Shown here piece after piece: positions 1 to 8,942 of a stretch of 64,000 nt of DNA. Below the pieces are notes generated by a model. It was not told the origin of the DNA, searched no databases, and was given only the letters and a program-made list of their open reading frames with translations. Origin of the DNA: Chitinophagaceae bacterium. Its GTDB lineage: Bacteria > Bacteroidota > Bacteroidia > Chitinophagales > Chitinophagaceae. Location: NCBI GenBank assembly GCA_027486835.1, contig JAIXOJ010000010.1, positions 1-64,000 on the forward strand, given 5' to 3'. Numbering within the stretch: the stretch's first letter is position 1; each line of letters starts with the position of its first letter. A program made the position numbers and the translations under genes.

Positions 1-231
1 AGTGTTGACGGTCATTTAAGGAGTGATGACGGTCATTTAAGCAGTGTTGACGGTCATTTAAGGAGTGATGACGGTCATTTAAGCAGTGTTGACGGTCATT
101 TAAGGAGTGTTGACGGTCATTTAAGGAGTGTTGACGGTCTTTTAAGCAATGTTTACGGTCATTTAAGGAGTGTTGACGGTCATTTCCGAGGTGTTGACGG
201 TCTTTTCCGAGGTGTTGATGGTCTTTCCAGA
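1..231. repeat. 21-bp tandem repeat array A
   Basis: Eleven head-to-tail 21-bp units run from base 1, so the left end of the array is outside the window. Most units contain the short dyad TGAC-G-GTCA. The first eight units end in TTTAAGG or TTTAAGC and alternate partly between GTGTTGAC and GTGATGAC starts. The last three drift to TTTCCGA endings. Because 21 is a multiple of three, frame 1 stays open to the TAG at 274-276 (heptad SVDGHLR), but there is no start codon inside the window. I read the array as non-coding, though the end of an upstream gene cannot be excluded. Confidence 0.9.
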
Positions 232-437
232 GCTGTTGCCCCTGGTCCCCTAAAGGGGGGTCGAAGATTATTGTAGAAACTAACCTCACACCAACTCCTC
301 TCCAAAAGGAAGGGAATGAAAGGAAATAGCCCCCATCCCCAAAGGGGTGTTCTGGTGTAGGATTCAGTACCGAATAGCGATGTGAAAGTCTTTTAAAGAG
401 TATTGATTTAAGTTGAATTTGGAAAAAAACATCGACA

Positions 438-668
438 GTATTCGATGCAATACTCAAAGTATTTGATGTAATACTAAAAGTATTCGATGTAATAGTCAAG
501 GTATTTGATGCAATAGTCAAAGTATTTGATGCAATAGTCAAGGTATTTGATGCAATAGTCAAAGTATTTGATGCAATACTCAAGGTGTTTGATTCAATAC
601 TCACTGTATTTGATTCAATACTCACTGTATTTGATCAAATATTCACGGTGTTTGAAAGGATAATGAAC
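438..668. repeat. 21-bp tandem repeat array B
   Basis: About eleven 21-bp units follow each other without gaps. The sequence is unrelated to the array that opens the window, but the period is the same. The best-preserved units carry the dyad AGTATT-N6-AATACT, where the central six bases are YGATGY. Later units drift (AATAGTC, then GATTCAATACTCAC), and the last two are clearly degenerate. No gene is recognisable between this array and the one ending at 231. That 206-bp spacer holds only C-rich/G-rich intergenic sequence with short CCCC-TAAA-GGGG type pairs. Confidence 0.9.
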
Positions 669-1257
669 GTTTTTATAACCTCTTTTAAGATAGTTTGGCT
701 TGAGTCAAATGCTTTTAATTGGGGTTAATGATTGATTAATCGTTTATATGGTAGATTAATCAATCATTGACGCAATTTGAGAAATGATAAAGGTGTTTTT
801 ATTGTTCTAGGTCTTTTAATTGGTGGATTGTCAATGATATTCTTTTATCAATCTTGCTACTGCCTTGGTATAAATAATAGAGGCAATATTTTGAAAAGGT
901 TCATGGCTGCTGGGTTTTGTAGTGTATTAAACCTGTTAGGTTTTGGAAACCTGACAGGTTTTTTTACGGGTAAACTTATTGTGAATGCAAATAATTAGTC
1001 TTGTTCTGAGACGAAGTACTCATTTTAAATGTGTTAACTAGACTATAGTTTTTCTGCAAAATGCAGTTCTACCAATGTTAGTTAATCACCTTTTAGCCAA
1101 TATTTCTTGGTATTGAAACAAAAAATGGTAAGGAAAACTGGTCACTTGTGACTGAGGGAGGCGAAGCCGTGGAATAGGTTTGATAAAAATTATTTGTCTA
1201 TTTGAAATAAATTGGACATTAAATTAGTGGTGTTTGAATTTTAAATTAGCGTAACGG
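669..1257. other. Intergenic region without a supported gene
   Basis: This stretch separates the repeat arrays from the first enzyme gene. It contains one terminator-like hairpin at 929-965. A 73-codon open frame (777-998) runs straight through the hairpin and looks incidental. No convincing -7 box was found before the gene at 1258. Nothing else is recognisable. Confidence 0.6.
929..965 (+). terminator. Hairpin followed by T-run, terminator-like
   Basis: The arms AACCTGTTAGGTTT and AAACCTGACAGGTT pair with one mismatch around a TGG loop and are followed by seven T residues. This is the classical shape of an intrinsic terminator. The outer AAC...GTTT / AAAC...GTT pattern matches the hairpins at 45606, 46861, 46948 and 46993. 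It may therefore be a member of a dispersed palindrome family as well as, or instead of, a terminator. Confidence 0.6.
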
Positions 1258-4200
1258 ATGAAAAGATATTTATTCTTATTTTGGATATTATTTGTATCCA
1301 ATCATTTATTCGGGCAAAATTATGATTCAAGTGGTATTTATACGGGACCTACTTTATCTGCACCTTTTGTTGTGGATTTTTCTTCTACAACAAGTTGGGT
1401 ACAGCCATTACCTACTGGAGGATTAACTTCAAGCTTGACCCAAAGTGCTGATGTTGCTTTTGTAAACTGTATTTTGCAAAATAGAACACCAAGTGGTGGA
1501 ACAACATCACAAGTTTTGCGGACTAACGGAACTGCGAGTATTATTTATTTACCGAAGTTCAGTAAAGTAAATCAATTAATTTTTGAAGGATTTGTAGTAG
1601 GTACTCAGGCTTTTACAATACAACGTTGGGATGGAACTGCTTGGCAAGATGTTGCTACAAAAAATTTCCCATCGCCTACTTGGGGTAGTTTGGAGGTGAA
1701 TATTGGAATTGACACTCCCGTACAGTTAAGATACACTCAGACTTCAGGTGCATTCATGGCTATAAAGAAAATCACGGTTTCGGATAGTCCTGTATTGATT
1801 TCTGGTCAAACCTTTACTTCGCAACAAATAATAGGAAATCTATTTAATGTAACCATTGAGAATTGTACTTTTAAAAATATGGTAGCTTCTCCTGCATTAG
1901 GGGTAACTGATTGCAAAAATGTAATTATCAAAAATTGCCTGATTGAAAACATTAAATACTCTTCATCACAAGGAATTGCTTTAAGAATCAATAATTTCTC
2001 GGATGTGTTGATTGACAGTATCACCATCCGGCATCACCGTGCGCCAAATGGACATTCAAGTGCTTTGAACATTGATGGCGCATTATCAAAAAACATAACT
2101 GTTCAAAATTCTACTATCTATGATGTGGATGGCGGTGGGATAGTGACAAATGGCACAAGTACGGTTGATGTAGAACCCGGAAAATCAACCCATGATAGAC
2201 CCATACCCGGTGTGAAAATTTTGAATAATTTAATTTATGATACTGGGTTAAGTCCTGATGATTCTCCGCTGCAAAATTCTCCAAAACATGGTATGTATGT
2301 TAAGGCATGGGATTGCTTGGTAGAAGGTAATACTGTTTACAATGCATGGGATGGACAGTGTATTTCCATCCGAAGCACAGGTGTGGTACGTGGCAATACA
2401 TGTTATAATGCGAGAACAGGACCTTTTAGCTATTGGCCGCAAAAGCCTGCAGGCCCTAGCAATAAGCTAATAGTTGAAAACAACGTATTTTATCAAACCA
2501 AAAACATGAAAAGTGTGGCAGATACTCGACCGATCAGCACCGATGTGCGATTATTGGCTATCAATCCTTGGGATACAACTGTTGGTAAGAAGTTTGATGA
2601 TTTTATAGTTAGGTTCAATACGGTTGTGATGTATAATGCTGTACAAACAAATGCAACGATTCCTGTCATTTTTATAGGATTTAATTACAATAATGTCAAA
2701 GTATATGGCAATTACATTGTTGATTTGAGAACTGTTGCTAATACACCAAAGTATTTGAGTAATTATGTTACGGTTAATTCCGTTACTGCTTTAGCAAAAA
2801 ATACAAGTAACTATACCGCCTCCAATTTTAATGGCTTTGTTGATGGAGCAAATTTCGATTTTCGATTGGCGGGTTCTTCAGGTGCTATAAATTATGCAAA
2901 TACTGAAATTGATTTTCCAACCAATGATATTGAAAACAATAAACGAGTAGGCGGAAGTTTAGATGCCGGTGCTTATAATATTGCAAAATGGACTGGGGCA
3001 ACCAATACTAATTGGTCGATTTCTACCAACTGGCAGAATGGTAGTATCCCCAAAAGTGGAGCTGCTATTTATATTCCTACAGCAGCAATAAACTATCCTT
3101 TATTGGATATAAATAGAACTGTGGGTGACTTGAATTTACAAAGTGGGGCAAAACTGGGTATCAATGAAAAAACACTAACTATCAATGGTGCAATGAATGG
3201 TTTGGGAGCCATTACAGGGTCTTCTACTTCCAATTTATTGGTCGGTGGTGGTGGGGCATTGGGAACAATTTATTTTGATCAAACGAATGCGGGAGTAAGC
3301 AATGTGTTGAACAAGCTTACCATTAACAGAACTAATAGCGGCAGCCTAAGTTTGGGTAATGCGTTACAAATTACTGGAGTTTTAACACCAACTGCCGGAA
3401 CCTTTAATACCAATGGCTTTCTCACTTTAAAAAGTACCTCCATTGCCAATTCCGCAATTGTAGGTAAGGCAACTGGAGCAGTTTTGGGTAATGTAACGGT
3501 AGAAAGATTTATACCTAATGGTTTTAGGGCTTATCGGGACATTGGGGCTGGTGTGTTCAAAGCAGGTTCGGTATTTAGCAATTGGCAGGAAGGAGGCAGT
3601 TACACTAATACTGGTTATGGCATTTTTATTACAGGCGGCACTCCTTTTCCAAGCGGCACGGTGAACAGTGCAGATAATACAACTGGATTTGATAGAAGCA
3701 TCAACGCCGTGAAATCTGCTTATTATTATAAATCAGGTACTTGGTCTGCCTTGACCAATACAACTTCTGAACAAATAAACCCCTATTTAGGCTATCGATT
3801 TTTGATAAGAGGGGACAGGGGTTTTAATATTTTCACAACCCCAATCAATCCTATCAGCAATGGAATTTATCCTATGGTAAGTTCAACTACACTGAGGACA
3901 ATTGGAAAATTGATAACAGGAACAGTAACATTTAGTACCGCAGGCATTCAAAACAGTATATCAGGAACAACTTATCAATCAAGTGCTTTTGGTCTGAACG
4001 CCACTTCGAATGGCTTTAGTTCTGTCGCCAATCCTTACGTTTGCCCAATAGATTGGAAACAAGTTTATGAGAACGGACAGTTGACCAATATCCAACCAAA
4101 CTATTATTACCTCGACCCTTCGTTTGGTTCCGTGGGTGCCTATTTTAGTTACAATCCAGTAAGCGATGTAAGCAATTTTCCTGCAATGTACAGGCGGTTT

Positions 4201-5337
4201 GTCCAAGCTGGGCAAGCTTTTTTTGTACAAACTGCGAGTGCGGGGAGTCCACAATTGGTTATAAAAGAGACCGATAAATCTGATACCGCTACTAAGACTG
4301 CTGTTTTTGGCGCATCGCCTAATTATAGCAAATTATATATCAATTTATTAAAGAAAAACGGAACGGATTATAAGTTAATGGATGCAGCGGTGGCTGTTTT
4401 TTCAATAACGTTTAGCAATGGAATTGGCAAGGAAGATGCTTTAAAAATTGATAATAGTTTCGATAATTTATCCATCAACAATCTCTCGATAATCAATGGC
4501 AGCAATCAATTTAGTATTGATGGCAGAAAGCCGGTAGCATCGGGCGATAGTATTTTTTTGCGAATAGACCAATTGAGCGATATGGTGGGCTATCGTTTGC
4601 AAATTGATGCGAAAGCATTTACCAATGTAGGGTTTTCGCTGTTCTTGGTAGATAAATATCTAAATACCTTGAACCCTATCAGAGACAGTACGACAAATTT
4701 TGATATAAATGTGGACACCACCATCAAAGCAAGCTATCAAAACCGGTTTGCGGTTGTTTTCAAGCCAATAGCACTCCCTATAGCAGGCATAACCTTACAA
4801 GCAAAACTGACTAATCAATTGGTGAAGCTTAGATGGAAAGATGAAACAGGTTCAACAATAATATTTTATGACATTGAAAAGTCTATGGATGGAATTGTTT
4901 TTGAAAAAATAGGCACGTTGAAAGCAAGTACATTGGTGAATCAGGATATTGAATTTGTAGATAACGATTTGTTGGATGATAAAAGCTACTATAGAATAAA
5001 GGCAGTAAATGTTGTTGGGGATTTTACATATAGCAATCTGATTTTCATGCAGCATGAAAACAAAGAACGAACTCCAAACATTTTTATTAATTCCGCCAAT
5101 TCAAATAACAATACTCTTCAGTTATGCTTTAAGGAGGTAAAAAAAGGAAGCTATTTTGTTTCCATTCATAGTATAGATGGCAAACGTTTTTTTGAACAAA
5201 TTATAAAACATGAAGGAGAAACACGCAATTATGCTTTACAACTCAATGGGGTTGGCATTCATGTATTCTTAATAGAAGTACTTAGTAAAGAAAATGGTAA
5301 CAGATTGTTTAGTTCTCCATTCAAGTTAGCGCATTGA
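1258..5337 (+). CDS. Secreted parallel beta-helix protein with T9SS sorting domain
   Basis: A 1359-aa exported protein with signal peptide MKRYLFLFWILFVSNHLFGQ. Residues about 20-170 look like a beta-sandwich. Residues about 180-560 are a right-handed parallel beta-helix rich in NxTI.NxTI-type rungs, including HGMYVKAWDCLVEGNTVYN near residue 343. This helix is clearly related to the N-terminal half of the protein at 8943. From residue 578 (WTGATNTNWS) begins a long beta-rich module also present in the protein at 15745. A fibronectin-III-like segment lies near 1176-1265, and the last ~90 residues resemble a degenerate type A T9SS C-terminal domain. Beta-helix proteins in such loci are usually polysaccharide lyases or glycosidases. 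No catalytic residues could be assigned, so activity on a uronate polymer is an inference. Confidence 0.75.
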   Translation: MKRYLFLFWILFVSNHLFGQNYDSSGIYTGPTLSAPFVVDFSSTTSWVQPLPTGGLTSSLTQSADVAFVNCILQNRTPSGGTTSQVLRTNGTASIIYLPKFSKVNQLIFEGFVVGTQAFTIQRWDGTAWQDVATKNFPSPTWGSLEVNIGIDTPVQLRYTQTSGAFMAIKKITVSDSPVLISGQTFTSQQIIGNLFNVTIENCTFKNMVASPALGVTDCKNVIIKNCLIENIKYSSSQGIALRINNFSDVLIDSITIRHHRAPNGHSSALNIDGALSKNITVQNSTIYDVDGGGIVTNGTSTVDVEPGKSTHDRPIPGVKILNNLIYDTGLSPDDSPLQNSPKHGMYVKAWDCLVEGNTVYNAWDGQCISIRSTGVVRGNTCYNARTGPFSYWPQKPAGPSNKLIVENNVFYQTKNMKSVADTRPISTDVRLLAINPWDTTVGKKFDDFIVRFNTVVMYNAVQTNATIPVIFIGFNYNNVKVYGNYIVDLRTVANTPKYLSNYVTVNSVTALAKNTSNYTASNFNGFVDGANFDFRLAGSSGAINYANTEIDFPTNDIENNKRVGGSLDAGAYNIAKWTGATNTNWSISTNWQNGSIPKSGAAIYIPTAAINYPLLDINRTVGDLNLQSGAKLGINEKTLTINGAMNGLGAITGSSTSNLLVGGGGALGTIYFDQTNAGVSNVLNKLTINRTNSGSLSLGNALQITGVLTPTAGTFNTNGFLTLKSTSIANSAIVGKATGAVLGNVTVERFIPNGFRAYRDIGAGVFKAGSVFSNWQEGGSYTNTGYGIFITGGTPFPSGTVNSADNTTGFDRSINAVKSAYYYKSGTWSALTNTTSEQINPYLGYRFLIRGDRGFNIFTTPINPISNGIYPMVSSTTLRTIGKLITGTVTFSTAGIQNSISGTTYQSSAFGLNATSNGFSSVANPYVCPIDWKQVYENGQLTNIQPNYYYLDPSFGSVGAYFSYNPVSDVSNFPAMYRRFVQAGQAFFVQTASAGSPQLVIKETDKSDTATKTAVFGASPNYSKLYINLLKKNGTDYKLMDAAVAVFSITFSNGIGKEDALKIDNSFDNLSINNLSIINGSNQFSIDGRKPVASGDSIFLRIDQLSDMVGYRLQIDAKAFTNVGFSLFLVDKYLNTLNPIRDSTTNFDINVDTTIKASYQNRFAVVFKPIALPIAGITLQAKLTNQLVKLRWKDETGSTIIFYDIEKSMDGIVFEKIGTLKASTLVNQDIEFVDNDLLDDKSYYRIKAVNVVGDFTYSNLIFMQHENKERTPNIFINSANSNNNTLQLCFKEVKKGSYFVSIHSIDGKRFFEQIIKHEGETRNYALQLNGVGIHVFLIEVLSKENGNRLFSSPFKLAH

Positions 5338-5386
5338 CTTAAAGAATTGAATTCTTGACAAAGAATGAAAACTGATATTATCTTGA

Positions 5387-5394
5387 TACTTTTG
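5387..5394 (+). promoter_or_regulatory. Candidate Bacteroidota -7 box
   Basis: TACTTTTG fits the TAnnTTTG -7 consensus and lies 38 bases before the ATG at 5433, leaving a leader of about 30 nt. No clear -33 TTG element stands at the usual distance, so this is only a candidate promoter for the GH13 gene. Confidence 0.35.
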
Positions 5395-5432
5395 AATTTC
5401 ACAAACAAATAATGGCTTATTTAATTTAAAAA

Positions 5433-7127
5433 ATGAACAGAAGAGTGGTTTTGAAATGTGTTCAATTGATAATGGTTTTTTTGGTTCATTCACAGCTTTA
5501 CGCCCAACCCAAACCAGCACCCAAATGGTTAGAAAAAGCCGTCTTTTATCAGATATATCCTCAAAGTTTTAAGGATACAGATGGTGATGGTATTGGTGAT
5601 GTAAAGGGTATCATTGAAAAGCTGGATTATGTACAATCCTTGGGCTGCAATGCTTTATGGCTCAACCCTTGTTTTGAATCTGCATTTAAAGATGCGGGTT
5701 ATGATGTGATAGATTATTATAAAGTAGCCCCTCGGTATGGCACAAATAATGATTTAAAAAAATTGTTTCAAGAAGCCCATAAACGGGGTATCAAAGTATG
5801 TCTTGATTTGGTAGCAGGCCATACTTCCGACCAACACCCTTGGTTTAAGAAATCTACTAAAAAAGAAGGTGTTTATACAGATAGATACATCTGGACTCCA
5901 ACACTAAAAGATGAAAATTCAGCTTATGTAAAGGCCACTGGGGAAAGGAAGGAATATTTTATGAAGAACTTTTTTGATTGCCAGCCTGCCTTAAATTATG
6001 GTTTTGCCACTATTGAAAATCCTTGGGAACAGCCGGTAAACTCCACTGCCGCCCAAAATTCAAGAAAAGAATTGTTTGCTATCATGGATTATTGGATGAC
6101 ATTGGGAGCAGATGGTTTTAGAGTTGATATGGCTTCTTCACTCATTAAGCGAGATGTTGATTTTGTGGAAACTGGAAAGCTTTGGGCAGAAATAAGGGGT
6201 AAATTCCAAGATAAATATCCAGAGGGCGTTTTGATTTCGGAGTGGGGGAATCCAGAACAAGCAATCAAAGCTGGTTTTATGATTGACTTCATGATTCATT
6301 TTGGCGTAAAAGGCTTTCCTTCTCTCTTCTTTAATGAAGAAGGGGTTTTTCATAGAAAGGATTGTTATTTCAGTGCCGAGGGCAATGGTTCGCCAATAGA
6401 GTTTGTTGAAAATTATTTACATCAAATAAATGCTGTTGGTAATAATGGCTTTGTTTCAGTACCCACTGCCAACCACGATATCCAACGCCCACACGCTGGC
6501 AACCGAAATTCCCAAGAACAATTAAAAGTGGTGATGACCTTTTTGCTTACCCTAAAAGGCATACCCTTCATTTATTATGGGGATGAAATAGGGATGCCCT
6601 TTATAAGCAATTTGCCTGATAAAGAAGGCAGTTTGCTCGTGGGCATGAATGACATTTATGGCAATCCTCTTGGCAACAGAGCTGGCACAAGAACACCCAT
6701 GCAATGGAACAATGACCCCAATGCTGGTTTCTCAAATGCAAAACCCAATCAGTTATACCTACCAATAGATAAAAAAGCCTCCCACATCAACGTAGCCGAG
6801 CAAATTGTACAACCCAATTCATTGTTCAATTTCACAAAATCACTCATCCAATTGCGTAAAAAGCATGAAGCATTGGGTAATATGGGTGAAATAGAATTTG
6901 TTTATGCCAAAGAAAATACCTATCCCTTGGTCTATACAAGGTCTTTTGGAAAAGATAAGTTTTTGGTGGTTGTTAATCCAAGTAAAAATAAATCTTCTGC
7001 TACCATACCATTAAGCACTACTGTTAAACCAACTCCAATTATTAAGGAGAAAGTTCAGATAAAAAAGCAAGAAAATAATCTAACTATTGTTTGTGATGGT
7101 TTTTCTTATGCCATTTATAAATTGTGA
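5433..7127 (+). CDS. GH13 alpha-glucosidase/alpha-amylase family enzyme, exported
   Basis: A 564-aa protein that cleaves or transfers alpha-glucosidic bonds. A signal peptide (ending LYAQ) is followed by the typical GH13 start KAVFYQIYPQSFKDTDGDG and a TIM barrel. The catalytic triad is visible: nucleophile D232 in GFRVDMA, acid/base E270 in LISEWGN, and transition-state D349 in NHDIQR. A short beta-sheet C-terminal domain closes the protein. Length and the QIYPQSF/DGDGIGD start match the oligo-1,6-glucosidase/alpha-glucosidase subfamilies rather than endo-amylases. It stands 95 bp after the beta-helix gene and about 60 bp before the GH105 gene, on the same strand. Its job in a uronate-oriented locus is probably to trim alpha-glucosyl side chains, which is an inference. 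Confidence 0.9.
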   Translation: MNRRVVLKCVQLIMVFLVHSQLYAQPKPAPKWLEKAVFYQIYPQSFKDTDGDGIGDVKGIIEKLDYVQSLGCNALWLNPCFESAFKDAGYDVIDYYKVAPRYGTNNDLKKLFQEAHKRGIKVCLDLVAGHTSDQHPWFKKSTKKEGVYTDRYIWTPTLKDENSAYVKATGERKEYFMKNFFDCQPALNYGFATIENPWEQPVNSTAAQNSRKELFAIMDYWMTLGADGFRVDMASSLIKRDVDFVETGKLWAEIRGKFQDKYPEGVLISEWGNPEQAIKAGFMIDFMIHFGVKGFPSLFFNEEGVFHRKDCYFSAEGNGSPIEFVENYLHQINAVGNNGFVSVPTANHDIQRPHAGNRNSQEQLKVVMTFLLTLKGIPFIYYGDEIGMPFISNLPDKEGSLLVGMNDIYGNPLGNRAGTRTPMQWNNDPNAGFSNAKPNQLYLPIDKKASHINVAEQIVQPNSLFNFTKSLIQLRKKHEALGNMGEIEFVYAKENTYPLVYTRSFGKDKFLVVVNPSKNKSSATIPLSTTVKPTPIIKEKVQIKKQENNLTIVCDGFSYAIYKL

Positions 7128-7191
7128 GAAAGGGCATTGATTGGGTATATGTTGGTTTATTTAATTTTTATTGTTACTAAATATGTTTAAA

Positions 7192-8667
7192 ATGAAAATA
7201 TTGATTGGGTTGGTTATTCTTATGCTTTCGTTGCCTGGTTTTTCTCAATCTAAAATGAGTAAAAGACCCGCTGCTTATGCAGTCGCCCAATTATCAGGCA
7301 CTGGGGTAATAAAAAACCACAAACAAGTTGGGGGTGTATATTTTCCATGGAAAACTATCGGTATCCAAACCGATGCTCCCGAAAGTGTACTTGCTTTGAA
7401 ATGGAATAATGTAGATAAAAAATCATTGGGCCATGAACCGAGATTAAGGCTTGCAACCGCTTCTGGCTTACGTTATTGGCAGTATTTGGATATTACCTTG
7501 CCCAATGGGGAACTTTTAGGGACGATGGATATTTCTATGACAACAGACTTTCAACTTTTTGAACTAACCATTCCAACCAACAAGATAGACGCTGTTTTGA
7601 AATTGGGGGTAGAAGTACGTTCAAGGGGTAAAGGGGATTCCATTAGTTTTTTTGTTCCGGAAAAGGATGTACCCGATGCCCTATGTCCGCATTTGTTGAT
7701 TCAAGGTACTTTATCACCAAGGGAAGAATTTCTAAGACAGTTTATAACCAAAGCGGGCGTTGATGGATACGGTTGGCAAGGTGGATGTGTATTAGATGGA
7801 TTAGCTGCGTTGGCTTCAAAAGCAAAAAATCCAACACCCTATCAACAAGCCTTAGATAATCTATTGAACCAATATTTTCCCAAAGGCGAACCCTTGCATA
7901 CCTATCCAAGTATTGAAAACACATCTTGCGTTGCTCAATTGGCATTTAGCCAACCCTATCATCCTGAGATAGAAAATACAGTGTTGTTTTGGAAAAGCAG
8001 GGAAAATGAAATGGGTGAAGTGGTGGACCACAATCAAATAGCTGCGGAGGGCAACTATACTGTTTCTTGGCCTTTGGCAGTCATAGCAAAACAATTGAAT
8101 AAACCCGAGTTGGCAGAAAAAGCAATAAAGGGGCTTCGTTTTAGGGCGAAATACTTGATAGATTCCAACGGCAATCAATGGCTCAGATATAGATTCGGGA
8201 TGAACCCTTTGCGAACCTATAAACATTGGTCAAGGGGCAATGCTTGGTATTTTTTAGGTATGGCCAAGACGATGGATGTGTTGCCCGAAGTGCCAGCCGA
8301 TTTAATAATGGAATTTCAAAGGGCAGCAAAGCATTTGGTTGATTTGCAGGATGCAGAAGGAATGTGGCACATGTTTGCTTGCGAACCCGAAACAGCCCCC
8401 GAATCTTCAGGCACAGCTGGCATTGCCACCGCAATGGCAATTGGTGTTCGCAGGGGTTGGCTTGGAAAAGAATACACAGTAATTGCCCGAAAAGCCCTCA
8501 AAGCCCTTGAAAGCAGATTAACGCCAGACGGTTTTTTAACTTGTGTGGCACATTGTAACCGACCTACTGGGGGCGAAAAATTCCAACGAGAAACAAAAGG
8601 CTCTATCCTGAAATTCGGAATGGGCTTCTATGCGCAATTGTTGGCAGAGTTGGAATTTAAAGATTAA
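7192..8667 (+). CDS. GH105-type unsaturated uronyl hydrolase with N-terminal beta-domain
   Basis: A 491-aa protein expected to remove the 4,5-unsaturated uronic acid left by polysaccharide lyases, through hydration of the double bond. The ATG at 7192 gives a clean signal peptide (MKILIGLVILMLSLPGFSQ); an ATG at 7183 is also possible. Residues about 25-170 form a beta-sandwich-like domain not usual in plain GH105. The (alpha/alpha)6 toroid follows, with WSRGNAWYFLGMA (W346) and the ESSGTAGIATAMAIGVRRGWL helix typical of GH105/GH88. Its C-terminus (KGSILKFGMGFYAQLLAE) recurs as a broken copy at 26673-26775. The family is clear, but substrate and linkage are not. Confidence 0.85.
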   Translation: MKILIGLVILMLSLPGFSQSKMSKRPAAYAVAQLSGTGVIKNHKQVGGVYFPWKTIGIQTDAPESVLALKWNNVDKKSLGHEPRLRLATASGLRYWQYLDITLPNGELLGTMDISMTTDFQLFELTIPTNKIDAVLKLGVEVRSRGKGDSISFFVPEKDVPDALCPHLLIQGTLSPREEFLRQFITKAGVDGYGWQGGCVLDGLAALASKAKNPTPYQQALDNLLNQYFPKGEPLHTYPSIENTSCVAQLAFSQPYHPEIENTVLFWKSRENEMGEVVDHNQIAAEGNYTVSWPLAVIAKQLNKPELAEKAIKGLRFRAKYLIDSNGNQWLRYRFGMNPLRTYKHWSRGNAWYFLGMAKTMDVLPEVPADLIMEFQRAAKHLVDLQDAEGMWHMFACEPETAPESSGTAGIATAMAIGVRRGWLGKEYTVIARKALKALESRLTPDGFLTCVAHCNRPTGGEKFQRETKGSILKFGMGFYAQLLAELEFKD

Positions 8668-8942
8668 CAGAGGGTAATGTAAATATTGTCAATCGTTGAA
8701 TTGTTATTGATTTAAAATGCTTTCATTTCAACTCGGTATTTTCTAATCTTGTTAAAAAAAGAATCTTTAGATCAGCCTGAAGCTGTTGATGATTTAAAAA
8801 GAATACGCTAAAAGACATCAATTACTGAGAATTAATACAACTTAAGCAAGTGCAGAGATGGTTATTGTTTGAACAAAATTTGAACATGAAAACAAAGAGT
8901 TTGACTAGTTATAGTTACTTAACGTTGAAAATAAATGAATTT

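Noticed and set aside
1-276. Open frame through the first 21-bp array (SVDGHLR heptads)
   Set aside because: A 21-bp period keeps frames open automatically; the opposite strand is open too and no start codon is present.
777-998. 73-codon open frame near the left end
   Set aside because: It runs through a terminator-like hairpin, has no clear ribosome-binding context and resembles no protein I know.
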